Assembly (NCBI RefSeq): GCF_900114995.1
Contig: NZ_FOUX01000006.1
Location: 372,001 to 436,000 of the forward strand
DNA length: 64,000 nucleotides
Origin: Chitinophaga sp. YR627
Lineage (GTDB): Bacteria > Bacteroidota > Bacteroidia > Chitinophagales > Chitinophagaceae
Direction: 5' to 3'
Shown here: positions 44,463 through 53,605 of the stretch, in pieces
Layout of the letters: each line of letters begins with the position of its first letter
Position numbering within the stretch: the stretch's first letter is position 1
Program-made: the position numbers and the translations under genes
The notes under the pieces: generated by a model
The model's database searches: none
What the model was told of the DNA's origin: nothing
Seen by the model: only the letters and a program-made list of their open reading frames with translations

Positions 44463-45242
44463 ATGAAAATAGCCACGTATAATGTGAATGGTGTCAACGG
44501 ACGCCTGCCTGTCCTGCTTCGCTGGCTGGAAGAGTCCGCACCCGATGTTGTCTGTTTACAGGAACTGAAAGCTCCGCAGGAGAAATTTCCGGAACAGGCG
44601 ATCAGAGATGCCGGTTATAATGCCATCTGGCATGGACAGAAAAGCTGGAATGGTGTGGCCATTCTTGCCCGTAACCTCCAGATAGAAGAGATCCGCAGAG
44701 CGCTTCCTGGTGATCCTGAAGATGTGCACAGCCGGTATATTGAAGCCGTGATCAATGGCGATTTTATACTGGGATGTTTGTACCTGCCTAACGGTAACCC
44801 TGCGCCGGGGCCTAAATTCGACTATAAACTGAACTGGTTCAAACGCCTGACCGCCCACGCAAAAGAATTGCTCGCACAGGATGTGCCGGTAATTCTGACA
44901 GGCGATTATAACGTCATGCCGACAGAACTGGATGTATATAAACCAGAACGCTGGGTAGATGATGCCCTGTTTAGACCGGAAACCAGGGCCGCGTTTAAAG
45001 AACTGGTAGAACTGGGCTGGACAGACGCCATCCGCAAACTCTACCCTGAAGATAAGATCTATACCTTCTGGGATTATTTCAGAGACGCTTACGGCCGTAA
45101 TGCCGGTCTGCGTATTGACCACTTCCTGCTTAGCTCGCATTTTGACAAACGCCTGAAGGCAGCCGGTGTAGACCGCGATGTAAGAGGATGGGAGAAGACC
45201 AGCGATCATGCGCCGGTATGGATCGAAGTAAAAGGGAAGTAG
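44463..45242 (+). CDS. xth: Exodeoxyribonuclease III / AP endonuclease
   Basis: 259 aa, Mg-dependent EEP-family nuclease that cleaves at abasic sites and has 3'-5' exonuclease activity. Motifs: KIATYNVNGV (Asn), CLQELKAPQEKFP (catalytic Glu), LTGDYNVMPTELD (Asp-Asn), LRIDHFLLS and KTSDHAPVWIEV (Asp-His pair). Full length. Fits thematically with the mutasome two genes away, but is a separate plus-strand gene. Confidence 0.95.
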   Translation: MKIATYNVNGVNGRLPVLLRWLEESAPDVVCLQELKAPQEKFPEQAIRDAGYNAIWHGQKSWNGVAILARNLQIEEIRRALPGDPEDVHSRYIEAVINGDFILGCLYLPNGNPAPGPKFDYKLNWFKRLTAHAKELLAQDVPVILTGDYNVMPTELDVYKPERWVDDALFRPETRAAFKELVELGWTDAIRKLYPEDKIYTFWDYFRDAYGRNAGLRIDHFLLSSHFDKRLKAAGVDRDVRGWEKTSDHAPVWIEVKGK

Positions 45243-45647
45243 TTACTGTCTGACAGCCAGCATATGTATTTCCACTAAAGTCCCGTTGGGGTCCTTATAA
45301 CCAACGACAAATTTAGATTGATCGAGTTGCATCACCTGCAATGCCAGTATCCCTTTTGTTTTATTGTCCGTAATAGTCAGCACTTTGGTGGTGGAGTCAT
45401 ATTGCCATACCCCCTGGTCCTGTTTGCCCTGCTCGACTGACAAAACGCGCTTGTCTTTGTAAAAGGTCATGCGGTTATCGGCTTGCTGCTTCGAAGGAGG
45501 CTGTTTTTTACCATTATCGCCATAATAGGCTAACTTCCATTCCTTTGCAATAAGATCGTTGAAGGAAACGGGTGTTTTATCCTGGGCATTTCCCTGGGAT
45601 TTGATACCTAATAGTGAGGTGAAAAGCAGGAAAAGAGTCTTTTTCAT
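45243..45647 (-). CDS. Secreted lipocalin-like hypothetical protein
   Basis: 134 aa from ATG 45647 (MKKTLFLLFTSLLGIKSQGNA, signal peptide). The frame extends to 45716 but the extra residues disrupt the signal. The mature part shows a lipocalin-like beta pattern (EWKLAYYGDNGK, WQYDSTTKVLTITDN). Stop codon abuts the xth stop. Function unknown. Confidence 0.6.
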   Translation of the reverse strand: MKKTLFLLFTSLLGIKSQGNAQDKTPVSFNDLIAKEWKLAYYGDNGKKQPPSKQQADNRMTFYKDKRVLSVEQGKQDQGVWQYDSTTKVLTITDNKTKGILALQVMQLDQSKFVVGYKDPNGTLVEIHMLAVRQ

Positions 45648-45738
45648 AGTTAACATAATATAACCCATCTTCTGCATATATCCTGCCAGACTCCCCCGGC
45701 AATGAAGAATTAACATTGGCTGACCGGGATGGTGCTTC

Positions 45739-48700
45739 CTACCTGAAATTCCTTGCGCCGGGTAACTTCAGCTCCTCTGTACCTGGTTTTATTTCCGCCT
45801 GCTTCACCGTTCCATCCTTTACCACTGTCATCTGATGTAATAACTTGTTCAGGTTATAACATTGCCTCACCACCACATGGACCACTTCACCTTCCCGTTG
45901 CATTTTCCCTTCCACCATCAACAGCCTGGCCTGTAATATCTCCTTACGGTACTTTTCGAACAACTGATTAAACACCACCAGGTTTGCACAGCCCGTCTCG
46001 TCTTCAATGGTAATAAAGCAAACCCCGCTGGCGGTACCGGGTCTTTGTCTCACCAGTACCAGACCAGCCACTTTTACTGGCATTCCGTCGGGTATCGTCG
46101 CCAGATCCTTCACTGCCGTTACATGTAGCAGACTAAGCTTTTCCCTGACAAAACTCACCGGGTGGGCCTTGAGTGACAAAGCCAGCGCATTATAATCCTG
46201 CACCACATGTTCCGGCGCAGACATTTCAGGCAGTTCAACGGGTTGTTCGACCGTGCTTTCAGATGCTTGTCCGGTAAACAGACCAATAGGCCGGTCATGT
46301 AACGAGGAGATTTCCCATAAGGCCCTTCGTCTGTCAAGACCGATGGACCGGAAGGCATCCGCATCTGCGAGCTTTTCCAGGGCCGTCTGAGACACACCGG
46401 CTTCCCGTAAAGCAAGGATACTGGTAATGCCTTTTTTCCTGGCGGATAATAAGACGTCCATGTCTTCCTGGTTTAGGCTTTTAACCTGGCGGAAGCCCAG
46501 TCTTAAAGCATGGTATTTCCCGGCCATTTCCTCCAGTGTATTATCCCAGAAAGAGTGATTGATATCCACCGGTCTGACTTCCACATGATGTGCACGGGCA
46601 TCACTTACTATCTGCGCTGGCTGATAAAAACCCATGGGCATACTGTTCAGCAATGCACCCGCAAAAACATCCGGATAATAACACTTGAGATAAGAAGAAA
46701 CATACACCAGTAACGCAAAACTGGCAGCATGACTCTCCGGAAATCCATAACTGCCAAACCCTTTGAGCTGTTTGAATATGCGTTGTGCAAAGTCAAGTTC
46801 GTAGCCATTGTCAGTCATCCCCTTAATGAGTTTTTTCTCAAACTTCTCAATGACGCCATTCAGTCTGAAAGTAGCCATACTACGGCGTAATTCATCTGCT
46901 TCCGTTGGAGTAAAATTGGCCGCCTTGATGGCGATGTTCATGGCTTGTTCCTGGAAGAGGGGAACGCCAAGTGTTTTCTCCAGGATGTCTTTCAGTTGTG
47001 GCGGATAATCTGGTTCCTCTTGTCCATTCCGTCGGCGCAGATACGGATGTACCATGTCTCCCTGAATAGGGCCGGGGCGTACGATTGCTACTTCAATAAC
47101 GAGGTCATAAAACTTTTCTGGCCGTAGTCTTGGCAACATGGACTGCTGCGCACGGCTCTCTATCTGGAATACGCCAATAGTGTCTGCACGACTGATCATT
47201 TCATATACTGCTTTATCCCCCTGAGGGATATTTGCTAGTGTATAATCCTTTCCATAATGTTGTTTCACCAGGTCAAAAGCTTTTCTGATACAGGTCAGCA
47301 TGCCCAATGCCAGTACATCGATCTTCATGAATCCCAGCGTATCTATATCATCTTTATTCCACTCTATACAGGTCCTGTTTTCCATACGGGCATTCAGAAT
47401 AGGACAGAGCTCATGTAGTTTTCCCTGTGTGATCACAAAGCCGCCTGTATGTTGTCCCAGTTGTCTTGGAAATCCCATCATCTGTTTTGTCAGTGACAGT
47501 ACTTTTTTCAGATGTGGATCTTCCGGATTCAGCCCATGTTCCTGCAGCCGTCCTTCATCAAACCATTCATCCGTATAACGCCAGATAGAAGTAGACATGC
47601 GGTTGATCGTATCTACAGATAATCCCATCGCTTTGCCGACATCCCGGATGGCACCTTTCTGGTGTTGTTGTGTAACGGTAGCAACAATAGCAGCCCTGTC
47701 CCTGCCGTACTTATTGAAGACGTATTGCATGACTTCTTCTCTGCGTTCATGTTCAAAGTCTACATCAATATCAGGCGGTTCATTACGGGCAGAAGAGATG
47801 AATCTTTCGAATAAGAGATCAATTTCAGTCGGATCCACAGACGTGATCCCTAGTACATAACATACCGTGGAATTCGCCGCAGAACCACGTCCCTGACATA
47901 AGATATGCTGACTCCGGGCGAAACGTACAATGTCATGCACCGTCAGAAAATAAGCTGCATAATTCATCTCTTCAATGAATGTCAGTTCGTAGTTGATCGC
48001 TGAAGAGATCTTCTCCGGAATATCATTTCCAAACCGCTCTTTCGCACCTTCCCAGGAAAGATAAGTCAGTTCTTCCTGAGGCGTACGACCATCCGTGGTC
48101 AGTTCTTCGGGGTATACATATTTCAGACTTTCCAGCGTAAACTGACAGGCATCTGCAATACGCCGCGCATTACTGATCGCTTCCGGATACTGCCGGAACA
48201 GGCGAAGCATTTCCGCCGGTGTTTTTAAATGTCTTTCTGCATTCTGGTGTAAGCGGAAACCGGCATTGTAGATCGTACATTTTTCTCTTACGCAGGTCAG
48301 TATATCCTGCAACTGCCGCCGTTCCGGATGATGATAATGCACGTCATTGGTGGCGGCCAGCGGAATATAATACAATGCGGATAGTTGCGCCAGGCGGTAA
48401 AGCCTTTTATGATCATCTCCCAGATAGGAACGGGTAACAGAGAGGTACAGTTGCTCGCCAAGCTTCTCCCGGTATTCTTTCAGATCATTTTTGAAAGCGG
48501 TTTCAAAATCAAATTTAGTATTGAGTTGTTCAGGTGGTATAACGATGAAGATAATGCCTGTCGCATAGGCGTAGATATCTTTTTTGTAGAGATGACAATC
48601 TCCTTTTTCAGCACGCAGATTGCCGGTAGTCAACAGGGAAGATAACCGGCTATAGGCTGCCTGATCGGTAGGATAGGCCAGCAGGGAAGGGCCGTCCTGC

Positions 48701-48906
48701 AGATCCAGTCTGCAGGCAGGAATGATCCTGATCCCTTTTGCTTTGGCAGCAGCATGTGCACGCACAATACCTGCCAGCGTATTCCGGTCAGTAATGGCGA
48801 TCTCTTTATAACCATATTCCGCTGCCTGTATCACCAGTTCATCCGGATGGGAAGCGCCACGCAGGAAGCTGAAATTGCTGGTCACCTGTAATTCAACGTA
48901 ATGCAT
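45739..48906 (-). CDS. dnaE2: Error-prone DNA polymerase DnaE2 (ImuC)
   Basis: 1055 aa, C-family polymerase alpha subunit of the translesion 'mutasome'. N-terminal PHP domain (YVELQVTSNFSFLRGASHPDEL), polymerase core with the catalytic acidic motif PPDIDVDFEHERREEV and the second aspartate in FMKIDVLALGML, then fingers and an OB-fold at the C-terminus (PVKVAGLVLVRQRPGTASG). It lacks the extended C-terminal clamp/tau regions of replicative DnaE1, consistent with DnaE2 length. Last gene of the imuA-imuB-dnaE2 set, 16 nt after imuB. Confidence 0.96.
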   Translation of the reverse strand: MHYVELQVTSNFSFLRGASHPDELVIQAAEYGYKEIAITDRNTLAGIVRAHAAAKAKGIRIIPACRLDLQDGPSLLAYPTDQAAYSRLSSLLTTGNLRAEKGDCHLYKKDIYAYATGIIFIVIPPEQLNTKFDFETAFKNDLKEYREKLGEQLYLSVTRSYLGDDHKRLYRLAQLSALYYIPLAATNDVHYHHPERRQLQDILTCVREKCTIYNAGFRLHQNAERHLKTPAEMLRLFRQYPEAISNARRIADACQFTLESLKYVYPEELTTDGRTPQEELTYLSWEGAKERFGNDIPEKISSAINYELTFIEEMNYAAYFLTVHDIVRFARSQHILCQGRGSAANSTVCYVLGITSVDPTEIDLLFERFISSARNEPPDIDVDFEHERREEVMQYVFNKYGRDRAAIVATVTQQHQKGAIRDVGKAMGLSVDTINRMSTSIWRYTDEWFDEGRLQEHGLNPEDPHLKKVLSLTKQMMGFPRQLGQHTGGFVITQGKLHELCPILNARMENRTCIEWNKDDIDTLGFMKIDVLALGMLTCIRKAFDLVKQHYGKDYTLANIPQGDKAVYEMISRADTIGVFQIESRAQQSMLPRLRPEKFYDLVIEVAIVRPGPIQGDMVHPYLRRRNGQEEPDYPPQLKDILEKTLGVPLFQEQAMNIAIKAANFTPTEADELRRSMATFRLNGVIEKFEKKLIKGMTDNGYELDFAQRIFKQLKGFGSYGFPESHAASFALLVYVSSYLKCYYPDVFAGALLNSMPMGFYQPAQIVSDARAHHVEVRPVDINHSFWDNTLEEMAGKYHALRLGFRQVKSLNQEDMDVLLSARKKGITSILALREAGVSQTALEKLADADAFRSIGLDRRRALWEISSLHDRPIGLFTGQASESTVEQPVELPEMSAPEHVVQDYNALALSLKAHPVSFVREKLSLLHVTAVKDLATIPDGMPVKVAGLVLVRQRPGTASGVCFITIEDETGCANLVVFNQLFEKYRKEILQARLLMVEGKMQREGEVVHVVVRQCYNLNKLLHQMTVVKDGTVKQAEIKPGTEELKLPGARNFR

Positions 48907-48922
48907 ATTTCCTCACTTTTCT

Positions 48923-50422
48923 CTAGGCAAAAAATCCATGAATAAACCATTGTGACTGCTGACCGGAATAATGTCCTGAGCGGAACAACCAGTAACGCCG
49001 TCCTTCTTTATCTTCCACACTGTAATAATCCCGGTGTTCACCGCCATCCAGCCACCATTCGCGTTCTATCCGTTCCGGCCCATCTGCTCTTTTGATCTCA
49101 TGCAGTTTCCCTTTATAGCGGAATAGCATAGGCGGATAATCCGGTATCGGCGCTGTTACTTCAATAGGCTCCGGTTTAGCCAGTAACTGTACCGGCCGTG
49201 GTTTGTCAGTCCGCCAGCTGGTAGTGGGTTGTTCTTCCAGGGAGGGCGTCTGCTTAATAGAGCGCTCCGGCCAGTAATGTTCCTGTGGCAGATACCGGCG
49301 GATACTATCAGCGCCTACCTTCCCGGCCAGTCTGTCCAGCAGTTCTGCCACAGAAGGATTGTTCAGTCCGGGACCTGCTGTCCAGAATGCCTCCTGTGCA
49401 GCCGCTACCTCTTCTGTCTGCTCCGCCTCCAGCGTAAATAGTTCAATACCCAATGCTGGCTCTATGGAAGGGATCTTTAGCTCAAACAGTTTGAAAAGGT
49501 GCTGCACATGATGTGAGGCCCTGCTGGTGCCAATACTCGCCTGTACCATCCTGTTGTCGGTGCGGTATCCCTTGAGGGTGGCTGTGCGTAATCCTTTCCC
49601 TTCCTGTTGCAGGCGCAGGCATAATTTCTCCAGTAGTGTCTGAATGGCAATTTCGATCCCTGTAGCGGTACGAATCGGTTCCAGGCAGGGTAATCGTTCT
49701 TCATAAGGAGCGGGCGGAAATAAGGGCTGTATGGCTTCTATTTCGTATCCCAGGGCCTGACTGAGGCGGGAGAGGAGTGTATTGCCAAAACGCCGGCGTA
49801 ATATCCGGCCTGGCATCGTCATAAAATTACCGACCTGTTGCAGACCCAGTTTATGCAGTTTGTCCAGGAGTTCCGGTTCCAGTCGTAATGCAGCGGGTGG
49901 TAAGGGATGCAGGGCGGCAGATTGTTCCCCGCTTTCAATAATAGGCTTGATCCTGCCATAGCGGCTAACTGCCCAGGAAGTACCAATGGTATCTGCGATA
50001 GCGCCTCTTACATCATATCCGATGGCGCGCAGTTTGGTAATGACCTCCCGCAGGTATTCCCGTTCGCCTCCCCATAAATGTGGGCAGCCACTGATATCGA
50101 GAATGAGACCGTCCGGCAGGTCGACAGCTACCAGTGGGGTATAACGGATGCACCATTCTCCGAGAGCCTGTAAGAGTTGAGATTCCTTATCCGGTAATGC
50201 ATCAAAAACCTGTAAACCGGGTACAATCGCTTTTGCGTCAGCGACTGGCATACCACTGCGGATGCCTTGTGTTTCGGCGCGAATATTCGCAGCAGTGATC
50301 ACCATTCTGCCATGTACCAGGGCGGCAAATACAAAAGGGATGTTTTGTAGTTCCGGCTGACGGCGGGTAAGCCAGTCCGTTGTTAAATGACGAAACCATA
50401 TCGTAAAAAAACGTGCGGACAT
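48923..50422 (-). CDS. imuB: ImuB, Y-family polymerase-like mutasome factor
   Basis: 499 aa. Y-family fold (RHLTTDWLTRRQPELQNIPFVFAAL, AANIRAETQGIRSGMPVADAKAI), but the Asp/Glu catalytic residues expected in active DinB/UmuC (DMDAFYAS, SIDE) are not found at the equivalent positions, so it is probably a non-catalytic adaptor, as described for ImuB. The C-terminal Trp/Arg/Tyr-rich tail (RREWWLDGGEHRDYYSVED) is typical. It connects ImuA and DnaE2 and likely the sliding clamp. It starts 1 nt after imuA ends. Confidence 0.93.
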   Translation of the reverse strand: MSARFFTIWFRHLTTDWLTRRQPELQNIPFVFAALVHGRMVITAANIRAETQGIRSGMPVADAKAIVPGLQVFDALPDKESQLLQALGEWCIRYTPLVAVDLPDGLILDISGCPHLWGGEREYLREVITKLRAIGYDVRGAIADTIGTSWAVSRYGRIKPIIESGEQSAALHPLPPAALRLEPELLDKLHKLGLQQVGNFMTMPGRILRRRFGNTLLSRLSQALGYEIEAIQPLFPPAPYEERLPCLEPIRTATGIEIAIQTLLEKLCLRLQQEGKGLRTATLKGYRTDNRMVQASIGTSRASHHVQHLFKLFELKIPSIEPALGIELFTLEAEQTEEVAAAQEAFWTAGPGLNNPSVAELLDRLAGKVGADSIRRYLPQEHYWPERSIKQTPSLEEQPTTSWRTDKPRPVQLLAKPEPIEVTAPIPDYPPMLFRYKGKLHEIKRADGPERIEREWWLDGGEHRDYYSVEDKEGRRYWLFRSGHYSGQQSQWFIHGFFA

Positions 50423-50423
50423 A

Positions 50424-51158
50424 TCACCCTGCTTTTAATTGATGCGTCTGTACATGTTTACTGGAAGAAGGCTCCTGTAGAATGTTATAACGGCCTTCTG
50501 ACCATTCCATTTTCCAGACGCCATTCCGTCCGTTCCGTACTTTCAGCAGTTCTACCTGCCAGCGCGGATAACCTACGCCAGGCATATCATTTTCCATGGC
50601 ACTGGGCAATGGAGTGATCTGCCACCTTGCTGCGGAAGCAGTCGTACCCACACTCCTGGAAGAAGTGCGCAGGATAAAGCCGGTTACTTTACTTTGTTCT
50701 ACCGCCAGTTGTAATCTGCGCGATTGTGTAAATCCAATCTCCGGTAATTCGGCGATCACCGCAGCAAGTCCTTCACACTTCAGGGCTTCTTCCAATGCCC
50801 AGAGCGCATCTTTCGTACGCTGCAGGTCAATGAAAACCACCCGGTGTGGTTCAATACCAAATGTTTTCAGTGAAGGGGGAAAGAGTGTTCTGGAAACGCT
50901 TATCCAGATACAGGCGCCGCCAAACTGCATCAAAGAACCGGTCAGTGCACTCACAAAACCGGAAGTGGCTGCTGCCTGTTCTGTCAGCGGACAAAGAAAC
51001 TCATGTATCGCGCCGGTAGGGAAGACGCCATTCGGAAAGGCAGTATTCACCGGACCCAGGTCTATTACAGGCGCATTGTCCTGCTGTACGGACCTGTATC
51101 CCTGCAAGCGGAGAATATCCTTTTGCAGCTGAAAAATAATATCTGCTTTTTCTGGCAT
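50424..51158 (-). CDS. imuA: ImuA, RecA-fold mutasome factor
   Basis: 244 aa, RecA/SulA-like accessory protein: FPTGAIHEFLCP (remnant of the Walker A region, not a full P-loop), GGACIWISVSRTLFPPSL, FIDLQRTKDALWALEEALKC, GLAAVIAELPEI. It lacks a clear ATP-binding P-loop. In mutasomes it recruits the complex to RecA filaments. First gene of the operon; tandem CTAA-N5-TTAG palindromes lie 42-75 nt upstream (51200-51233). Confidence 0.9.
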   Translation of the reverse strand: MPEKADIIFQLQKDILRLQGYRSVQQDNAPVIDLGPVNTAFPNGVFPTGAIHEFLCPLTEQAAATSGFVSALTGSLMQFGGACIWISVSRTLFPPSLKTFGIEPHRVVFIDLQRTKDALWALEEALKCEGLAAVIAELPEIGFTQSRRLQLAVEQSKVTGFILRTSSRSVGTTASAARWQITPLPSAMENDMPGVGYPRWQVELLKVRNGRNGVWKMEWSEGRYNILQEPSSSKHVQTHQLKAG

Positions 51159-51199
51159 AGCTGACGCTGATTGTTATGAAACAATCTGTTTGTTTACGA

Positions 51200-51233
51200 C
51201 TAATATATTTAGCAATATTACTAATAATATTAG
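51200..51233. promoter_or_regulatory. Tandem CTAA-N5-TTAG palindromes upstream of imuA
   Basis: CTAATATATTTAG (51200-51212) and CTAATAATATTAG (51221-51233; extended to a perfect ACTAATA-A-TATTAGT). Centres are 21 bp apart, two helical turns, so two repressor dimers could sit on one face. They lie between imuA and the divergent NTF2-like gene. Confidence 0.55.
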
Positions 51234-51355
51234 TATTGTGTGGGCTATTTTTTTGCACATCAGTTTTGCGGGTTATTGTATAAACATTACCCGGTTTTGT
51301 GCACAAGGAATGGAAGAGAACCATACTTACTTTGTTATACAAAATCAGAAAAAGT

Positions 51356-51748
51356 ATGAATAACTACAAAGCGCTTGTAAAAGAGGCCTTTAGCAAGGTA
51401 TTGATGGACCCTATATTTGATGAGGAAATGATCGCCCGCTATTTTGATGTGTCTTACCGACAGTTTGTAGATGGAAAGGAATTGAACTATGAGCAGTTTG
51501 TGGCACATATGGCACTGGTAAAGCAACGCACTACCCGTCTGGAATTTTTATATAATACGGTTATTGAGGAAGGGAATATCGTATTCACTAATCATATCGT
51601 AACCGCTACCAAACCTGATGGAACAGTAGCCAGCGCACACCTGATAGCGGAGTTTCATATTGAAAATGGAAAGATTACCTATTGCAGCGAATTATCCCGT
51701 TTGCTAAGTGGTCCGGAAGAAGACCGTGACCTGGGATCTGCACATTAA
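51356..51748 (+). CDS. NTF2-like (SnoaL-type) small protein
   Basis: 130 aa from ATG 51356 (MNNYKALVKEAFSKVL), preceded by an A-rich leader AAAAAGT; the frame extends upstream to 51299. The pattern HMALVKQRTTRLEFLYNTVIEE, NHIVTATKPDGTVASAHLIAEFHIENGKITYCSEL is typical for the NTF2/SnoaL fold (ketosteroid-isomerase-like). Binding or enzymatic role unknown. It is transcribed divergently from the mutasome operon. Confidence 0.75.
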   Translation: MNNYKALVKEAFSKVLMDPIFDEEMIARYFDVSYRQFVDGKELNYEQFVAHMALVKQRTTRLEFLYNTVIEEGNIVFTNHIVTATKPDGTVASAHLIAEFHIENGKITYCSELSRLLSGPEEDRDLGSAH

Positions 51749-51772
51749 AATACACTACCTATGCAGCTGTAA

Positions 51773-51804
51773 ATGCCTGTCCGTTGATATTAGCGGACAG
51801 GCAT
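51773..51804. terminator. Bidirectional terminator between NTF2-like and AraC genes
   Basis: ATGCCTGTCCG (51773-51783) pairs perfectly with CGGACAGGCAT (51794-51804), between convergent genes. Confidence 0.75.
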
Positions 51805-52602
51805 TCATATCCTGCTGGGGGCTTGTCCATACATCTTTTTAAACGCATAGGAAAAGTGGGAGAGGTCTTCAAATCCGACATCAATATAAACATCAGACGG
51901 CGCCACCCCTTTTTCTTTTATCCGGTAATAGGCCTCCTGTAATCTTTTCTGCTGCAGCCATTTACCCGGAGGGGTATTAAATGTTTTTTCGAAATCTCTT
52001 TTAAAAGTAGACAAACTTCTGCCCGTCAGATAGGCGAATCTGTCAAGTGAGACATTGAAATGAAAGTTCTTGTTCATAAAGCCTTCCAGGTCTAATTTAC
52101 CTGGTTCGCTGAGGTCGAAAAGTATATCTTTTAACTGCGGATTTGTCTGCACAAGTATCGCAATAGCTTCTTTCACTTTTAAGGACAATAATATTTCATT
52201 GCCGGACTGTAACAGCTGATCATAAGGCTGTAAAGAATCCATATAGTTTTTCAGCAGTGCATGCGGACGTAAGGTGAAAAACGGAACAGTTTGTACATGC
52301 TTCTCAGAAGTATAACCATACTCCGCGCCAAAGCTTCTCAATGTCTGCTGATCAAGAAAAATAGATAAGTTCTTATAGTCTCCGTTGGCAGGCGGGTGTT
52401 TGGTAAACTTGATCAGGGTATTTCTTTTACTGAACCGGAATTCTCCTTCCTTGAACTGATATTCCTGCTCACCATCATTCATGATCAGTGTGCCTGCTAT
52501 CTGGTAACTGAATACATGTTCGGCAACAAATTGTTCCCCTTCTTTTGTTTTCGTATGATAGCAGGAATAGCTGATCTGCTTTAATGCTTTACTATCACTC
52601 AT
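51805..52602 (-). CDS. AraC-family transcriptional regulator
   Basis: 265 aa from ATG 52602 (a GTG three codons upstream is possible). Cupin-type ligand domain (about 1-150; EGEQFVAEHVFSYQIAGTL is its first block), then DNA-binding helix-turn-helix pair (LDRFAYLTGRSLSTFKRDFEKTF; DVYIDVGFEDLSHFSYAF). Stop codon touches the shared terminator. Located downstream of the SDR gene, with which it is codirectional but separated by a terminator. Confidence 0.9.
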   Translation of the reverse strand: MSDSKALKQISYSCYHTKTKEGEQFVAEHVFSYQIAGTLIMNDGEQEYQFKEGEFRFSKRNTLIKFTKHPPANGDYKNLSIFLDQQTLRSFGAEYGYTSEKHVQTVPFFTLRPHALLKNYMDSLQPYDQLLQSGNEILLSLKVKEAIAILVQTNPQLKDILFDLSEPGKLDLEGFMNKNFHFNVSLDRFAYLTGRSLSTFKRDFEKTFNTPPGKWLQQKRLQEAYYRIKEKGVAPSDVYIDVGFEDLSHFSYAFKKMYGQAPSRI

Positions 52603-52632
52603 ATATATCACCGCATTAAAAAAGTAAAAAGC

Positions 52633-52657
52633 ATAGCTGTCATGGCAACAGCTATGC
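52633..52657 (-). terminator. Terminator of the SDR gene
   Basis: GCATAGCTGT (52631-52640) pairs perfectly with ACAGCTATGC (52648-52657); the minus-strand continuation is a T-run (TTTTTAC). Confidence 0.8.
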
Positions 52658-52670
52658 GTATAAAGTTGAA

Positions 52671-53507
52671 TTATTGGTTATCTACAGCATCGGTAGACTC
52701 ACTCACTGACAACCACTGTTCAAATTCGGCCTGTCTTGCGGCATTCACCTGTTGCAGTAAGCCGGTTGCATCACTACCTAATACGAGGTGTACAGGAGGC
52801 TCCGGATGATCTGCCAGGTTTACCAGTACAGCGGCTGCTTTTTCAGGATCACCTTTAGGTACAAATTTACCGGTTTTAAAGATCTCTGTCCGCTGACCGA
52901 TAGTAGATTCATATCCTTCCACGTTTGCTGCGTAGGTCATTGAATCGCCAGCCCAGTCGGTACGGAATCCACCTGGTTCAACAGCCGTCACTTTAATACC
53001 CAGTGCGCCTACTTCCTTGGCAAGACCATCCGCGAAGCCGGAGAGTCCCCATTTAGCGCTCTGGTACATGGTCAGCCCATTGCTGGTAATACGGCCACCG
53101 ATGGAACTGATCTGCAGTATCCTGCCGGAGCACTGTTTACGCATATAAGGTAATACAACTCTTGTAATTTCTATGGGAGCATACAGATTTGTTTCCAGCT
53201 GACTACGTACCTGCTCGTCTGTGAATGCTTCTGCTGCGCCAATGATACCGAAACCGGCATTATTGACCAGTACATCGATTCTGCCGAAACGTGCAATGGT
53301 ATCTTCTACTGCTTTGCGTACCTGTGTATAATCTGTAACGTCCAGTTGAACGGGGAATATATGATCGCCATATTGCTGAACGAATTCGTCTAACTGTGAA
53401 GGGTTCCTGGCGGTTGCTGCCACGAGATCACCTTTTGCTAATACTGCTGCTGTCAGGCTTCTGCCTAAACCTCTTGCGCTACCTGTTATAAACCATACTT
53501 TTTGCAT
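52671..53507 (-). CDS. Short-chain dehydrogenase/reductase
   Basis: 278 aa from ATG 53507 (MQKVWFITGSARGLGRSLTAAVL), supported by a TACCTTTG promoter box at 53539-53532. Cofactor loop TGSARGLG, NNAGFGI, catalytic Ser-Tyr-Lys in ISSIGGR and YQSAKWGLSGF. Classical SDR. Substrate unknown. Neighbouring FMO (codirectional, upstream) and AraC genes suggest a small inducible redox unit. Confidence 0.92.
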   Translation of the reverse strand: MQKVWFITGSARGLGRSLTAAVLAKGDLVAATARNPSQLDEFVQQYGDHIFPVQLDVTDYTQVRKAVEDTIARFGRIDVLVNNAGFGIIGAAEAFTDEQVRSQLETNLYAPIEITRVVLPYMRKQCSGRILQISSIGGRITSNGLTMYQSAKWGLSGFADGLAKEVGALGIKVTAVEPGGFRTDWAGDSMTYAANVEGYESTIGQRTEIFKTGKFVPKGDPEKAAAVLVNLADHPEPPVHLVLGSDATGLLQQVNAARQAEFEQWLSVSESTDAVDNQ

Positions 53508-53531
53508 AACCTTTTGTTTTTGTTTACAACA

Positions 53532-53600
53532 CAAAGGTAGATACGAGACCGACCCGGCACTTTGTTGCACAGGTCAATTTACTTTGTTGTAAAGGTCAGT
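53532..53600 (-). promoter_or_regulatory. SDR promoter with AraC-style direct repeat
   Basis: -7 box TACCTTTG (53539-53532). Around the -33 position and upstream lies a 20-bp direct repeat, ACTTTGTTGCACAGGTCAAT (53559-53578) and ACTTTGTTGTAAAGGTCAGT (53581-53600), 17/20 identical, period 22 bp. No TTG box is found at the standard distance, which fits an activator-dependent promoter. Confidence 0.6.
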
Positions 53601-53605
53601 ATAAA

